Source: Lineus longissimus (taxonomy: Eukaryota > Nemertea > Pilidiophora > Heteronemertea > Lineidae). Taken from it: a stretch of 64,000 bases of DNA. Under the pieces are notes generated by a model that was not told the DNA's origin, ran no database searches, and saw only the letters and a list, made by a program, of their open reading frames with translations. A program made the position numbers and the translations under genes. Shown one piece after another: positions 11,801 to 22,345 of the stretch; positions within the stretch are counted from its first letter, which is position 1; every line of letters starts with the position of its first letter. The stretch covers positions 2,110,501 to 2,174,500 of the forward strand of contig NC_088309.1 in NCBI RefSeq assembly GCF_910592395.1. The letters are read 5' to 3'.

Positions 11801-12244
11801 CAATAAAAGCTTATCTCGCCTCAAGATTCTAACCGGGTCGTTCAAAACTACCCATTCTAAGCGTTTCTTGAGTGGTTTTCTTTAACGTGTTTCATTGACC
11901 TGCTTCCCTTGATTTCAGAGGATCTGACGGATGACCTTCTTGACGGCATCGTGGACCAGCCTCGGGTCCACACCCGAGAAGATATCAGTCACAACATAGG
12001 ACCACTCTGGCCAAGCACCCGGAGACTACTGGCAGATTTCTATCGACCATTCAACGAAGCATTAGTGGAACTTTTAGGCGATCCTAGGTATTTAGAATGG
12101 TCGGAGTACGATGATGATAAAGATTCGCCAGTATTGGATCCTAAACTGCCGAAGACTGGGATGTCAGAGAGTGATTTCTTTGGCTCGTTGTTTCAGAAGA
12201 GTGCGAAGTTTAAAGAAAAACGGATCAAAAGAAGATTGATCTGA
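8866..12244 (+). CDS. CHST15-like carbohydrate sulfotransferase
   Basis: Golgi type II enzymes of this family move sulfate from PAPS to sugar hydroxyls; CHST15 makes 4,6-disulfated GalNAc in chondroitin sulfate. Exons 8866-9324, 9750-9945, 10722-10902, 11181-11352, 11621-11768 and 11919-12244 join in phase to 493 codons. A short cytosolic start and one hydrophobic anchor (about residues 11-32) fit a type II Golgi protein. The 5'-phosphosulfate-binding loop is YYVVGFSKCATHDVHQRL, with the catalytic Lys at about 187. The 3'-phosphate-binding segment is FVVMLRDPAARAYSEY, with Arg274 and Ser282. The C-terminal GPLWP and DFYRPFNEALVELL match the CHST15 end. Odd points: GTT of the usual GxxKxGTT is CAT, and the KEPHWW segment that normally follows the loop is absent. 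Substrate cannot be read from sequence. Confidence 0.85.
10316..10399 (+). other. Possible 84-base cassette exon in the sulfotransferase gene
   Basis: Between exons 2 and 3 a strong acceptor (TTTGCTTTTCCAG) and a good donor (GTAGGT) bracket 84 bases that would be phase 1 on both sides and open throughout. Inclusion would add 28 residues after Thr218 without shifting frame. The encoded peptide does not resemble the family's missing KEPHWW region, so it may equally be chance. Confidence 0.25.
10878..10988 (+). repeat. Local duplication of an exon end and its splice donor
   Basis: The 3' end of sulfotransferase exon 3 with its donor (10878-10916) is followed by a diverged second copy (about 10941-10988). 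Both include CAGGTAAGCGATG. Use of the second donor would read straight into TAA just after 10902, so only the first yields the full enzyme. Confidence 0.7.
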
Positions 12245-13040
12245 AGACAGACATAACTTGTACCAAAATGGAGCTCGGCGTTGGCCTGTACAGAATGTAT
12301 TATCTCTTCATGTAATACATGCTTATCGTCTTGAAAATACAATACATATACTTTTTATAGCCAACGGTGTGCAACTGTTTAATTGGCCATAGCCAATACT
12401 ATTATACTGACGATGACAATAGAATTCCTCAAAACTGCCTTAACAAAGGATCACGGGACGAAATCCATGCTCTTTCTAGACCGGTTTCAGCAGCAGAGTG
12501 AAAATCAAACTACGAATCGGTCCTTAGTGACACGGGTTTGTTTCCCTATTACAGTACATGTATATTTATTATTACTGTATCATAATGCACATGTACTTCA
12601 TTTACTGTTAACTGTCTACCATTTACAAGAAACAGGCCTGATACTAATATTTCGATATTTTCGAATTTTGTTAATAAACTTAATTTAAGTTTGTTTTTAA
12701 ATTGTCGTCTTTCTGTGCATTGGAAGCATTGGAAGTTATATGTAAAGACTAAGTAAATGTTCTTGTCAATAACATAATGCCCACAATGAAGGAGACATAT
12801 GTCCATGATATGCTCCGAATTGGTAAAATTGTCACATTGCCTCATGATTCAATTTCTAATACTTTTTTTATCGCCATTCATTGTCAGATTTGCGATTTAC
12901 CGCCGGCTTATGTTTCGACATCATACACAGCTCACAGAGAATCATAGTCCGACCCCTCTCTAATATCATCACACTGTTGAACATTGTTTCTTCCTTCATT
13001 TATTCTTACCTCTTAAAAAAGAATTCTATCATTGTTGTAG
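12245..13040. other. 3' flank of the sulfotransferase gene and spacer before the GPCR array
   Basis: AT-rich, non-coding. AATAAA at 12673-12678 could serve as a distant poly(A) signal for the sulfotransferase gene. No further gene seen. Confidence 0.35.
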
Positions 13041-13738
13041 CAACGCGCGTACGGTATCAACTAAAAAAATAGTGTAGCATGACACAGAACCAGTGTAGCG
13101 TTACTTAGATAGCATTCGCTTGCCCACGGCTTCGTGAAAAGTAATATTGTAAACCAAAGGAGTGTCAACTACCATTGTAACATAATCTTCTACAACCATA
13201 TGATATCACAACTATTGATTTCACCAGTGATGTCTGAAAATAAAAGGTTTCATCATTTTGGTCGCATAAAACGTGACTCGGTCGACGATTCCGGAATCAA
13301 GAATCAGAACCCGCAGACGAGGGAGTAATAGTTATATTTTTCTTTGATTCTAAGGCTTGGAACATGCTTTTACCGAATTCCCATCCAATATGTTTCGAAT
13401 TCGAATGGTACGTGTAATCCAACTTCGATTGCAAGTTTTGGATGAACATCTCTTCTGTAGCCACCAAGAAGCCCAGCTGCCTTTTCAACTCGAACACGTT
13501 GTGTACTACGCTGTAATCTACTGTAAGTCACTTTGAAAATGAAAAGTTTTACCGGGGATTCTTCAGCAGTCGTATCTCTACGCTCTTTCCCGCTTCCAAT
13601 TTAATACTTATATCACTAGCGCGGGCAAATCGACAACTGCGGGGGTGTTTAACACTAAGGTACGTCATAAAGTTGCTGTTAGACCTACAGGATACTAGTG
13701 AGGTTTAGTCATAAGCTTCTCCCGTCGACAGATCCAAC

Positions 13739-14782
13739 ATGACTACCGCGTCCAATGAAATTGAATCGGTTTCCATCGTGGCTGCACCCGCGTTATCACC
13801 TGCAGAGGAAGCGCTCTTCGCCGCAGTCTTCATGACCATTAATCTCATTCTGCCTCCCTTCGTAATCGTCTGTGGGGTCGTTGGAAACACCCTATCTTTC
13901 CTAGTTCTCCGGCAACCCCACTACGCCAAGCAAACCACTTGCTTCTACATGCGATGCCTGTCCGTCTTCGACAGTTATCTCCTCCTAGGAAATGTCGTAC
14001 TTCGGACTGTCATCAACTACCATCCGAAGTTCATGCTTGGGGCTGTCGCTGGTCCTGTCGTATGCCCCATGCTATGGTTCGTCGCGCTGAATTTCTACGG
14101 ATTATCAAACTGGACCATTGTGGCTATGTCATGTGACCGGTTAATAGCTGTCCGGTTTCCTCTGAAGGCGGTAGTGTGGTGTACTAAGAAAAAAGCCCGA
14201 GTGACAGTGGCTATAATATTCATGGTCTGTCTTTGTTTACAAGTTCCCAATCTGTTCCGAACCATGGACCCCACCGCAACCATCACAAAACAAATATGTG
14301 CGTTTCGTCCCGGTTTCTTTCCACCGGGATTTCTCCATGAATACTACAATATTTACTCAATTTGCTCTGTATCGACGCCATTTTGTTGCATTGCTCTGAC
14401 CAACACGTGCATTGTGGTTACTCTCATACAAACGCGAGTCCGAACGGCAGAGCTGAAGAAGACGGCAAAAGATGGTTCAGGCGGTCACGTGACCATTCTT
14501 CTGTTTCTTGTCACCTCCATTTTCTTCATCACGAACTTGCCATGGACGATTGACCAATGGGCGTCCAACTTGATCATGGACAGTGTTCGGATGACGGAAG
14601 CCAAGGCTATCATAGTCAGGAAACTGATTTATGAAATAATGGTGTTGCTGTTGTTTATAAACCCTTCCGTCAATTTTTACATTTACTGTTTAGGTTGCAA
14701 AAAGTTTCGAAAGGATCTTCAAGTAATCCTCAAGTCCTTCTGTTCGAAGTTGAAACGAACTTGTGGGTTTGAGGAGTTTTGA
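13739..14782 (+). CDS. Class A GPCR, peptide/FMRFamide-receptor-like, array copy 1
   Basis: Intronless, 347 codons, starting at ATG just after the conserved block GATCCAAC. Seven hydrophobic segments are visible: TM1 with GVVGNTLSFLVL (Asn1.50), TM2 with SVFDSYLLLG (Asp2.50), TM3 ending CDRLIAV in place of DRY, TM6 with NLPW in place of CWxP, and TM7 NPSVNFYIYCLGCKKFRK. Cys in GPVVCPM and in KQICAF can form the usual TM3-ECL2 disulfide. DRL, NLP and NFY-type TM7 resemble invertebrate FMRFamide and related peptide receptors; the ligand is unknown. Copy 1 lacks one G near the end relative to its sisters, so its tail reads CSKLKRTCGFEEF rather than CSKVETN. Confidence 0.88.
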   Translation: MTTASNEIESVSIVAAPALSPAEEALFAAVFMTINLILPPFVIVCGVVGNTLSFLVLRQPHYAKQTTCFYMRCLSVFDSYLLLGNVVLRTVINYHPKFMLGAVAGPVVCPMLWFVALNFYGLSNWTIVAMSCDRLIAVRFPLKAVVWCTKKKARVTVAIIFMVCLCLQVPNLFRTMDPTATITKQICAFRPGFFPPGFLHEYYNIYSICSVSTPFCCIALTNTCIVVTLIQTRVRTAELKKTAKDGSGGHVTILLFLVTSIFFITNLPWTIDQWASNLIMDSVRMTEAKAIIVRKLIYEIMVLLLFINPSVNFYIYCLGCKKFRKDLQVILKSFCSKLKRTCGFEEF

Positions 14783-15181
14783 AAATTGTTCAATTAACTT
14801 GACCTTGGTATACATGGTCTTCTGCGGAATCCAAGGGTCGTTTACAGTTCGCCTTCTTATCATATGTTTCACAGGGTCACGTTTAGGTTTGCAAGAAGCT
14901 CTCTATTTTTGGTTCATATCGCTGAAGTAACTAGATTGACCAATCAGCTAGGGGCGTCCAGCAAACCTTACAAAGCCCGAGAGCATGTCGTTGACAATCG
15001 TCATCCTCTGGTTTTTAGAGATGGTGTATCTAAAACAAGTCGTCTTGAAATATTACAATGTATGACACAGTCATTACAGATTTCTCTACACTCACGAGGT
15101 GCTAAACCAAAGACACAAAGGATAGAGGCCACGTATCTCCCAGTTCATATTTCTAAGAAGAAACCATAAAATAGCAGCACC

Positions 15182-15244
15182 ACGTATCGATTTTACGCAT
15201 GATGAAACGTAATTTATGTAGCGGTCATACGTAAAACCGATACG
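15182..15244. repeat. 63-bp foldback element in GPCR spacer 1
   Basis: Imperfect inverted repeat of about 22 bases per arm: CGTATCGATTTTACGCATGA on the left and TCATACGTAAAACCGATACG on the right, around AACGTAATTTATGTAGCG. It may be a foldback element caught in the unit before amplification, or a structured transcript end. Confidence 0.6.
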
Positions 15245-16192
15245 GATACGTCATACGAGCGTGAAATTCACCCCTGCTGAAACTCCCCAATAGCTACAAC
15301 AACGCGTATCCTTGTTTTAGGAACGCGTACGGCATCAACAACAAAGAATAGTGTAGCGTGATACAAAACCAGTGTATCCTGACTTGGACAGCCTTCTCTT
15401 GCCCACGGCTTCATGAAATGATATTGTTTCACTTTGAACCAAAGGAGTGTCAACTACCATTGTAACACAGTCTTTAACAATCGTATGATATCACAACTAT
15501 TGATTTCACCAGTGATTTCTTAAAAGAACACTCATATTTTGGCCGCATAAAACGCGACTCGGTCTAAATTTGATACCAACACCTTGCTAGCATTTTCTGA
15601 AGTTTGGAACTGTGCGTTCAACGCATGCGTTCAACGTCTATATCTCTAGTCCCTCCGTCGGAGCACGGGCAGTATATACGCTTTATCTGGTGTCTATGCC
15701 ACCACGGCAACTAAAGGACCCCGCACGTGTATCGGTGGAGTAGCGCTTAATTTAACTGATAGCTTAGATTCAGCTGCGGGAGGAGGCGCCATATGCTTTG
15801 GCCGAATTTTCGAATTCGAATGGTACATGTACATGTAATCCATGTTATCTTTCGATTGCAAGAGTTGATTAACATCTCTTCTGTAGCCACCAAGAAGCCC
15901 ACCTGCCTTTTCACCTCGACCAAGTTGTGTACTACGCTGTTATCTACTGTAAGTCTCTTTGAAAATGAAAAGTTTTACCGGAGATAATATTCTTCAGCTC
16001 ACGTGTCTCTACGTTCTTCCCCCGCTTTTAGTTAAATACTTATATCACTAGCGCGGGCAAATCGACAACTGCGTGGGTGTTTAACGTGTCTCGACCTTCA
16101 AGCGCCAACTGGAGAACGTCATAAAGTTGCTCTTACATGCAGGATATAAGTGAGGTTTAGTCATTTAAGCTTCTCTCGTCGAGAGATCCAAC

Positions 16193-17218
16193 ATGACTAC
16201 CGCGTCCAATGAAATTGAATCAGTTTCCATCGTGGCTTCACCCGCGTTATCACCTGCAGAGGAAGCGCTCTTCGCCGCAGTCTTCATGACCATTAATCTC
16301 ATTCTGCCTCCCTTCATAATCGTCGGCGGGGTCGTTGGAAACACCCTATCTTTCCTAGTTCTCCGGCAACCCCACTACGCCAAGCAAACCACTTGCTTCT
16401 ACATGCGATGCCTGTCCGTCTTTGACAGTTATCTCCTCCTAGGACATGTCGTACTTCGGACTGTCATCAACTACTATCCGAAGTTCATGCTTGGGGCTGT
16501 CGCTGGTCCTGTCGTATGCCCCATGCTATGGTTCGTCGCGCTGAATTTCTACGGATTATCAAACTGGACCATTGTGGCTATGTCATGTGACCGGTTAATA
16601 GCCGTCCGGTTTCCTCTGAAGGCGGTAGTGTGGTGTACTAAGAAAAAAGCCCGAGTGACAGTGGCTATAATATTCATGGTCTGTCTTGGTTTACAAGTTC
16701 CCAATCTGTTCCGAACCATGGACCCCACCGCAACCATCACAAAACAAATATGTGCGTTTCGTCCCGGTTTCTTTCCACCGGGATTTCTCCATGAATACTA
16801 CAATATTTACTCAATTTGCTCTGTATCGACGCCATTTTGTTGCATTGCTCTGACCAACACGTGCATTGTGGTTACTCTCATACAAACGCGAGTCCGAACG
16901 GCAGAGCTGAAGAAGACGGCAAAAGATGGTTCAGGCGGTCACGTGACCATTCTTCTGTTTCTTGTCACCTCCATTTTCTTCATCACGAACCTGCCATGGA
17001 CGATTGACCAATGGGCGTCAAACTTGATCATGGACAGTGTTCGGATGACGAAAGCCAAGGCTATCATAGTCAGGAAACTGATTTATGAAATAATGGTGTT
17101 GCTGTTGTTTATAAACCCTTCTGTCAATTTTTACATTTACTGTTTAGGTTGCAAAAAGTTTCGAAAGGATCTTCAAATAATCCTCAAGTCCTTCTGTTCA
17201 AAGGTTGAAACGAACTAG
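16193..17218 (+). CDS. Class A GPCR, array copy 2
   Basis: Intronless 341-codon copy with the same seven helices and motifs as copy 1 (CDRLIAV, NLPWTI, NPSVNFYIY). It reads GGVVGN where copy 1 has CGVVGN, GHVVLR for GNVVLR, and ends CSKVETN followed by TAG. Upstream, the block from about 15783 to 16192 is shared with copies 3 and 4 and holds ACTTATATCACTAGCGCGGG and a possible 5' UTR splice donor (CTGTAAGTCTC near 15950), which suggests a common promoter and perhaps a spliced leader exon. Expression of all copies from the same control sequence is inferred. Confidence 0.88.
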   Translation: MTTASNEIESVSIVASPALSPAEEALFAAVFMTINLILPPFIIVGGVVGNTLSFLVLRQPHYAKQTTCFYMRCLSVFDSYLLLGHVVLRTVINYYPKFMLGAVAGPVVCPMLWFVALNFYGLSNWTIVAMSCDRLIAVRFPLKAVVWCTKKKARVTVAIIFMVCLGLQVPNLFRTMDPTATITKQICAFRPGFFPPGFLHEYYNIYSICSVSTPFCCIALTNTCIVVTLIQTRVRTAELKKTAKDGSGGHVTILLFLVTSIFFITNLPWTIDQWASNLIMDSVRMTKAKAIIVRKLIYEIMVLLLFINPSVNFYIYCLGCKKFRKDLQIILKSFCSKVETN

Positions 17219-17647
17219 TGGGTTTGAGGAGTTTTGAAAATTGTTCAATTTACCAAAACTTGACCTTGGTACACATGGTCTTCTGCGGAATCCAAGGGTC
17301 GTTTACAGTTCGCCTTCTTATCATATGTTTTACAGGGTCACGTTTAGGTTTGCAAGAAGCTCTCTATTTTTGGTTCATATCGCTGAAGTAACTAGATTGA
17401 CCAATCAGCTAGGGGCGTCCAGCAAACCTTACAAAGCCCGAGAGCATGTCGTTGACAATCGTCATCCTCTGGTTTTTAGAGATGGTGTATCTAAAACAAG
17501 TCGTCGTGAAATATAACAATGTATGACACAGTCATTACAGATTTCTCTACACTCACGACGTGTTACACCAAATACACAAAGGATAGAGGCCATATAATGC
17601 ATCTCCCAATTCATATTTCTAAGAAGAAACCATAAAATAGCAGCACC

Positions 17648-17710
17648 ACGTATCGATTTTACGTATGATGAAACGTAATTTATGTAGCGGTCATACGCAA
17701 AACCGATACG
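17648..17710. repeat. 63-bp foldback element in GPCR spacer 2
   Basis: Second copy of the spacer inverted repeat, differing from the first by a few bases (ACGTATGATG in the left arm, CATACGCAAAACC in the right arm). It holds the same place relative to the preceding gene. Confidence 0.6.
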
Positions 17711-18671
17711 GATACGTCATACGAGCGTGAAATTCACCCCTGCTGAAACTCCCTCATGGCTCAACAACAAGTATCCTTGTTTTAGGAACGCGTACGGCAT
17801 CAACAACAAAGAATAGTGTAGCGTGATACAAAACCAGTGTATCCTGACTTGGACAGCCTTCTCTTGCCCACGGCTTCATGAAATGATATTGTTTCACTTT
17901 GAACCAAAGGAGTGTCAACTGCCATTGTAACACAGTCTTTAACAATCGTATAATATCACAACTATTGATTTCACCAGTGATTTCTTAAAAGAACACTCAT
18001 TATTTTGGCCGCATAAAACGCGACTCGGTCTAAATTTGATACCAACACCTTGCTAGCATTTTCTGAAGTTTGGAACTGTGCGTTCAACGTCTATACCTCT
18101 AGTCCCTCCGTCGGAGCACGGGCAGTATATACGCTGTATCTGGTGTCTATGCCACCACGGCAACTAAAGGACCCCGCACGCGTATTGGTGGAGTAGCGCT
18201 TAGTGGACTCGCACGGCAGCGTAGCCTTCGAATTTAACTGATGGCTTAGATTCAGTTGCGGGAGGAGGCGCCATATGCTTTGGCCGAATTTTCGAATTCG
18301 AATGGTACATGTACATGTAATCCATGTTATCTTTCGATTGCAAGAGTTGATTACATCTCTTCTGTAGCCATCAAGAAGCCCACCTGCCTTTTCACCTCGA
18401 CCAAGTTGTGTACTACGCTGTTATCTACTGTAAGTCTCTGAAAATGAAAAGTTTTACCGGAGATAATATTCTTCAGCTCACGCGTCTCTACGTTCTTCCC
18501 CCGCTTTTAGTTAAATACTTATATCACTAGCGCGGGCAAATCGACAACTGCGTGGGTGTTCAACGTGTCTCGACCTTCAAGCGCCAACTGGAGAACATCA
18601 TAAAGTTGCTCTTACATGCAGGATTTAAGTGAGTTTTAGTCATTTAAGCTTCTCTCGTCGAGAGATCCAAC

Positions 18672-19697
18672 ATGACTACCGCGTCCAATGAAATTGAATC
18701 AGTTTCCATCGTGGCTTCACCCGCGTTATCACCTGCAGAGGAAGCGCTCTTCGCCGCAGTCTTCATGACCATTAATCTCATTCTGCCTCCCTTCATAATC
18801 GTCGGCGGGGTCGTTGGAAACACCCTATCTTTCCTAGTTCTCCGGCAACCCCACTACGCCAAACAAACCACTTGCTTCTACATGCGATGCCTGTCCGTCT
18901 TTGACAGTTATCTCCTCCTAGGACATGTCGTACTTCGGACTGTCATCAACTACCATCCGAAGTTCATGCTTGGGGCTGTCGCTGGTCCTGTCGTATGCCC
19001 GATGCTAGGGTTCGCTGCGCTGAATTTTTACGGATTATCAAACTGGACCATTGTGGCTATGTCATGTGACCGGTTAATAGCCGTCCGGTTTCCTCTGAAG
19101 GCGGTAGTGTGGTGTACTAAGAAAAAAGCCCGAGTGACAGTGGCTATAATATTCATGGTCTGTCTTGGTTTACAAGTTCCCAATCTGTTCCGAACCATGG
19201 ACCCCACCGCAACCATCACAAAACAAATATGTGCGTTTCGTCCCGGTTTCTTTCCACCGGGATTTCTCCATGAATACTACAATATTTACTCAATTTGCTC
19301 TGTATCGACGCCATTTTGTTGCATTGCTCTGACCAACACGTGCATTGTGGTTACTCTCATACAAACGCGAGTCCGAACGGCAGAGCTGAAGAAGACGGCA
19401 AAAGATGGTTCAGGCGGTCACGTGACCATTCTTCTGTTTCTTGTCACCTCCATTTTCTTCATCACGAACCTGCCATGGACGATTGACCAATGGGCGTCAA
19501 ACTTGATCATGGACAGTGTTCGGATGACGAAAGCCAAGGCTATCATAGTCAGGAAACTGATTTATGAAATAATGGTGTTGCTGTTGTTTATAAACCCTTC
19601 CGTCAATTTTTACATTTACTGTTTAGGTTGCAAAAAGTTTCGAAAGGATCTTCAAATAATCCTCAAGTCCTTCTGTTCAAAGGTTGAAACGAACTAG
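18672..19697 (+). CDS. Class A GPCR, array copy 3
   Basis: Intronless 341-codon copy, almost identical to copy 2. It differs in the start of TM3: CPMLGFAALNF where copies 1, 2 and 4 have CPMLWFVALNF (TGG to GGG, GTC to GCT). The loss of an aromatic residue just after the conserved TM3 cysteine sits at the top of the ligand pocket in class A receptors, so this copy could differ in ligand response. No stop or frameshift is present, and the tail is CSKVETN. Confidence 0.88.
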   Translation: MTTASNEIESVSIVASPALSPAEEALFAAVFMTINLILPPFIIVGGVVGNTLSFLVLRQPHYAKQTTCFYMRCLSVFDSYLLLGHVVLRTVINYHPKFMLGAVAGPVVCPMLGFAALNFYGLSNWTIVAMSCDRLIAVRFPLKAVVWCTKKKARVTVAIIFMVCLGLQVPNLFRTMDPTATITKQICAFRPGFFPPGFLHEYYNIYSICSVSTPFCCIALTNTCIVVTLIQTRVRTAELKKTAKDGSGGHVTILLFLVTSIFFITNLPWTIDQWASNLIMDSVRMTKAKAIIVRKLIYEIMVLLLFINPSVNFYIYCLGCKKFRKDLQIILKSFCSKVETN

Positions 19698-20127
19698 TGG
19701 GTTTGAGGAGTTTTGAAAATTGTTCAATTTACCAAAACTTGACCTTGGTATACATGGTCTTCTGCGGAATCCAAGGGTCGTTTACAGTTCGCCTTCTTAT
19801 CATATGTTTCACAGGGTCACGTTTAGGTTTGCAAGAAGCTCTCTATTTTTGGTTCATATCGCTGAAGTAACTAGATTGACCAATCAGCTAGGGGCGTCCA
19901 GCAAACCTTACAAAGCCCGAGAGCATGTCGTTGACAATCGTCATCCTCTGGTTTTTAGAGATGGTGTATCTAAAACAAGTCGTCGTGAAATATTACAATG
20001 TATGACACAGTCATTACAGATTTCTCTACACTCACGACGTGTTACACCAAATACACAAAGGATAGAGGCCATATAATGCATCTCCCAATTCATATTTCTA
20101 AGAAGAAACCATAAAATAGCAGCACCA

Positions 20128-20190
20128 CGTATCGATTTTACGCATGATGAAACGTAATTTATGTAGCGGTCATACGCAAAACCGATACGG
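20128..20190. repeat. 63-bp foldback element in GPCR spacer 3
   Basis: Third copy of the spacer inverted repeat. No fourth copy follows receptor 4 because the unit is cut off before this point. Confidence 0.6.
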
Positions 20191-21163
20191 ATACGTCATA
20201 CGGTACGAGCGTGAAATTCACCCCTGCTGAAACTCCCTCATGGCTACAACAACAAGTATCCTTGTTTTAGGAACGCGTACGGCATCAACAACAAAGAATA
20301 GTGTAGCGTGATACAAAACCAGTGTATCCTGACTTGGACAGCCTTCTCTTGCCCACGGCTTCATGAAATGATATTGTTTCACTTTGAACCAAAGGAGTGT
20401 CAACTACCATTGTAACACAGTCTTTAACAATCGTATGATATCACAACTATTGATTTCACCAGTGATTTCTTAAAAGAACACTCATATTTTGGCCGCATAA
20501 AACGCGACTCGGTCTAAATTTGATACCAACACCTTGCTAGCATTTTCTGAAGTTTGGAACTGTGCGTTCAACGTCTATACCTCTAGTCCCTCCGTCGGAG
20601 CACGGGCAGTATATACGCTTTATCTGGTGTCTATGCACCACGGCAACTAAAGGATCCCGCACGTGTATCGGTGGAGTAGCGCTTAGTGGACTCGCACGGC
20701 AGCGTAGCCTTCGAATTTAACTGATAGCTTAGATTCAGTTGCGGGAGGAGGCGCCATATGCTTTGGCCGAATTTTCGAATTCGAATGGTACATGTACATG
20801 TAATCCATGTTATCTTTCGATTGCAAGAGTTGATTAACATCTCTTCTGTAGCCACCAAGAAGCCCACCTGCCTTTTCACCTCGACCAAGTTGTGTACTAC
20901 GCTGTTATCTACTGTAAGTCTCTTTGAAAATGAAAAGTTTTACCGGAGATACTGTATATGTATTTTCAGCTCACGTGTCTCTACGTTTTCCCCCGCTTTT
21001 AGTTAAATACTTATATCACTAGCGCGGGCAAATCGACAACTGCGTGGGTGTTTAACGTGTCTCGACCTTCAAGCGCCAACTGGAGAACGTCATAAAGTTG
21101 CTCTTACATGCAGGATTTAAGTGAGTTTTAGTCATTTAAGCTTCTCTCGTCGAGAGATCCAAC

Positions 21164-22189
21164 ATGACTACCGCGCCCAATGAAATTGAATCAGTTTCCA
21201 TCGTGGCTTCACCTGCGTTATCACCTGCAGAGGAAGCGCTCTTCGCCGCAGTCTTCATGACCATTAATCTCATTCTGCCTCCCTTCGTAATCGTCGGCGG
21301 GGTCGTTGGAAACACCCTATCTTTCCTAGTTCTCCGGCAACCCCACTACGCCAAGCAAACCACTTGCTTCTACATGCGATGCCTGTCCGTCTTCGACAGT
21401 TATCTCCTCCTAGGACATGTCGTACTTCGGGCTGTCATCAACTACCATCCGAAGTTCATGCTTGGGGCTGTCGCTGGTCCTGTCGTATGTCCCATGCTAT
21501 GGTTCGTCGCGCTGAATTTCTACGGATTATCAAACTGGACCATTGTGGCTATGTCATGTGACCGGTTAATAGCCGTCCGGTTTCCTCTGAAGGCGGTAGT
21601 ATGGTGTACTAAGAAAAAAGCCCGAGTGACAGTGGCTATAATATTCATGGTCTGTCTTGGTTTACAAGTTCCCAATCTGTTCCGAACCATGGACCCCACC
21701 GCAACCATCATAAAAGAAATATGCGCGTTTCGTCCTGGTTTCTTTCCACCGGGATTTCTCCATAAATACTACAATATTTACTCAATTTGCTCTGTATCGA
21801 CGCCATTTTGTTGCATTGCTCTGACCAACACGTGCATTGTGGGTACTCTCATACAAACGCGAGTCCGAACGGCAGAGCTGAAGAAGACGGTAAAGGATGG
21901 TTCAGGCGGTCACGTGACCATTCTTCTGTTTCTTGTCACCTCCATTTTCTTCATCACGAACCTGCCATGGACGATTGACCAATGGGCGTCCAACTTGATC
22001 ATGGACAGTGTTCGGATGACGAAAGCCAAGGCTATCATAGTCAGGAAACTGATTTATGAAATAATGGTGTTGCTGTTGTTTATAAACCCTTCCGTCAATT
22101 TTTACATTTACTGTTTAGGTTGCAAAAAGTTTCGAAAGGATCTTCAAATAATCTTCAAGTCCTTCTGTTCGAAGGTTAAAACGAACTAG
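21164..22189 (+). CDS. Class A GPCR, array copy 4
   Basis: Intronless 341-codon copy. It differs from copies 2 and 3 mainly in and around extracellular loop 2: ATIIKEICAF for ATITKQICAF and FLHKYYN for FLHEYYN, replacing a glutamate by lysine and a glutamine by glutamate. Other changes are V to G in TM5 (TCIVGTL), A to V in intracellular loop 3 (KKTVKDG) and a tail CSKVKTN. All core motifs are kept and the frame is open, so it is likely functional. Its 3' flank matches the other units only to about 22345. Confidence 0.88.
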   Translation: MTTAPNEIESVSIVASPALSPAEEALFAAVFMTINLILPPFVIVGGVVGNTLSFLVLRQPHYAKQTTCFYMRCLSVFDSYLLLGHVVLRAVINYHPKFMLGAVAGPVVCPMLWFVALNFYGLSNWTIVAMSCDRLIAVRFPLKAVVWCTKKKARVTVAIIFMVCLGLQVPNLFRTMDPTATIIKEICAFRPGFFPPGFLHKYYNIYSICSVSTPFCCIALTNTCIVGTLIQTRVRTAELKKTVKDGSGGHVTILLFLVTSIFFITNLPWTIDQWASNLIMDSVRMTKAKAIIVRKLIYEIMVLLLFINPSVNFYIYCLGCKKFRKDLQIIFKSFCSKVKTN

Positions 22190-22345
22190 TGGGATTGAGG
22201 AGTTTTGAAAATTGTTCAATTCACCCAAACTTGGCCTGGCTACATGGTCTTCTGCGGAATCCAAGGGTCGTTTACAGTTCGCCTTCTTATCATATGTTTC
22301 ACAGGGTCACGTTTAGGTTTGCAAGAAGCTCTCTATTTTTGGTTC

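Larger units (their letters stand above)
13041..22345 (+). repeat. Tandem array of four ~2.5 kb GPCR gene units
   Basis: Approximate units: 13041-15319, 15320-17784, 17785-20269 and 20270-22345. Each holds 5' flank, one intronless GPCR gene and 3' flank; start codons are 2454, 2479 and 2492 bases apart. Copies 2-4 are nearly identical across coding and non-coding parts. Copy 1 is clearly more diverged in its 5' flank and lacks a block present in the others, so it may be the founder or an escaped copy. Copy 4 ends abruptly at about 22345, inside the 3' flank. Near identity of the spacers points to recent unequal crossing-over or gene conversion. Confidence 0.93.

Noticed and set aside
16549-16740. 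Conserved 63-codon frames antisense to each GPCR (also 14095, 19028, 21520)
   Set aside because: They recur only because the sense genes are duplicated; they are shadows of coding sequence.
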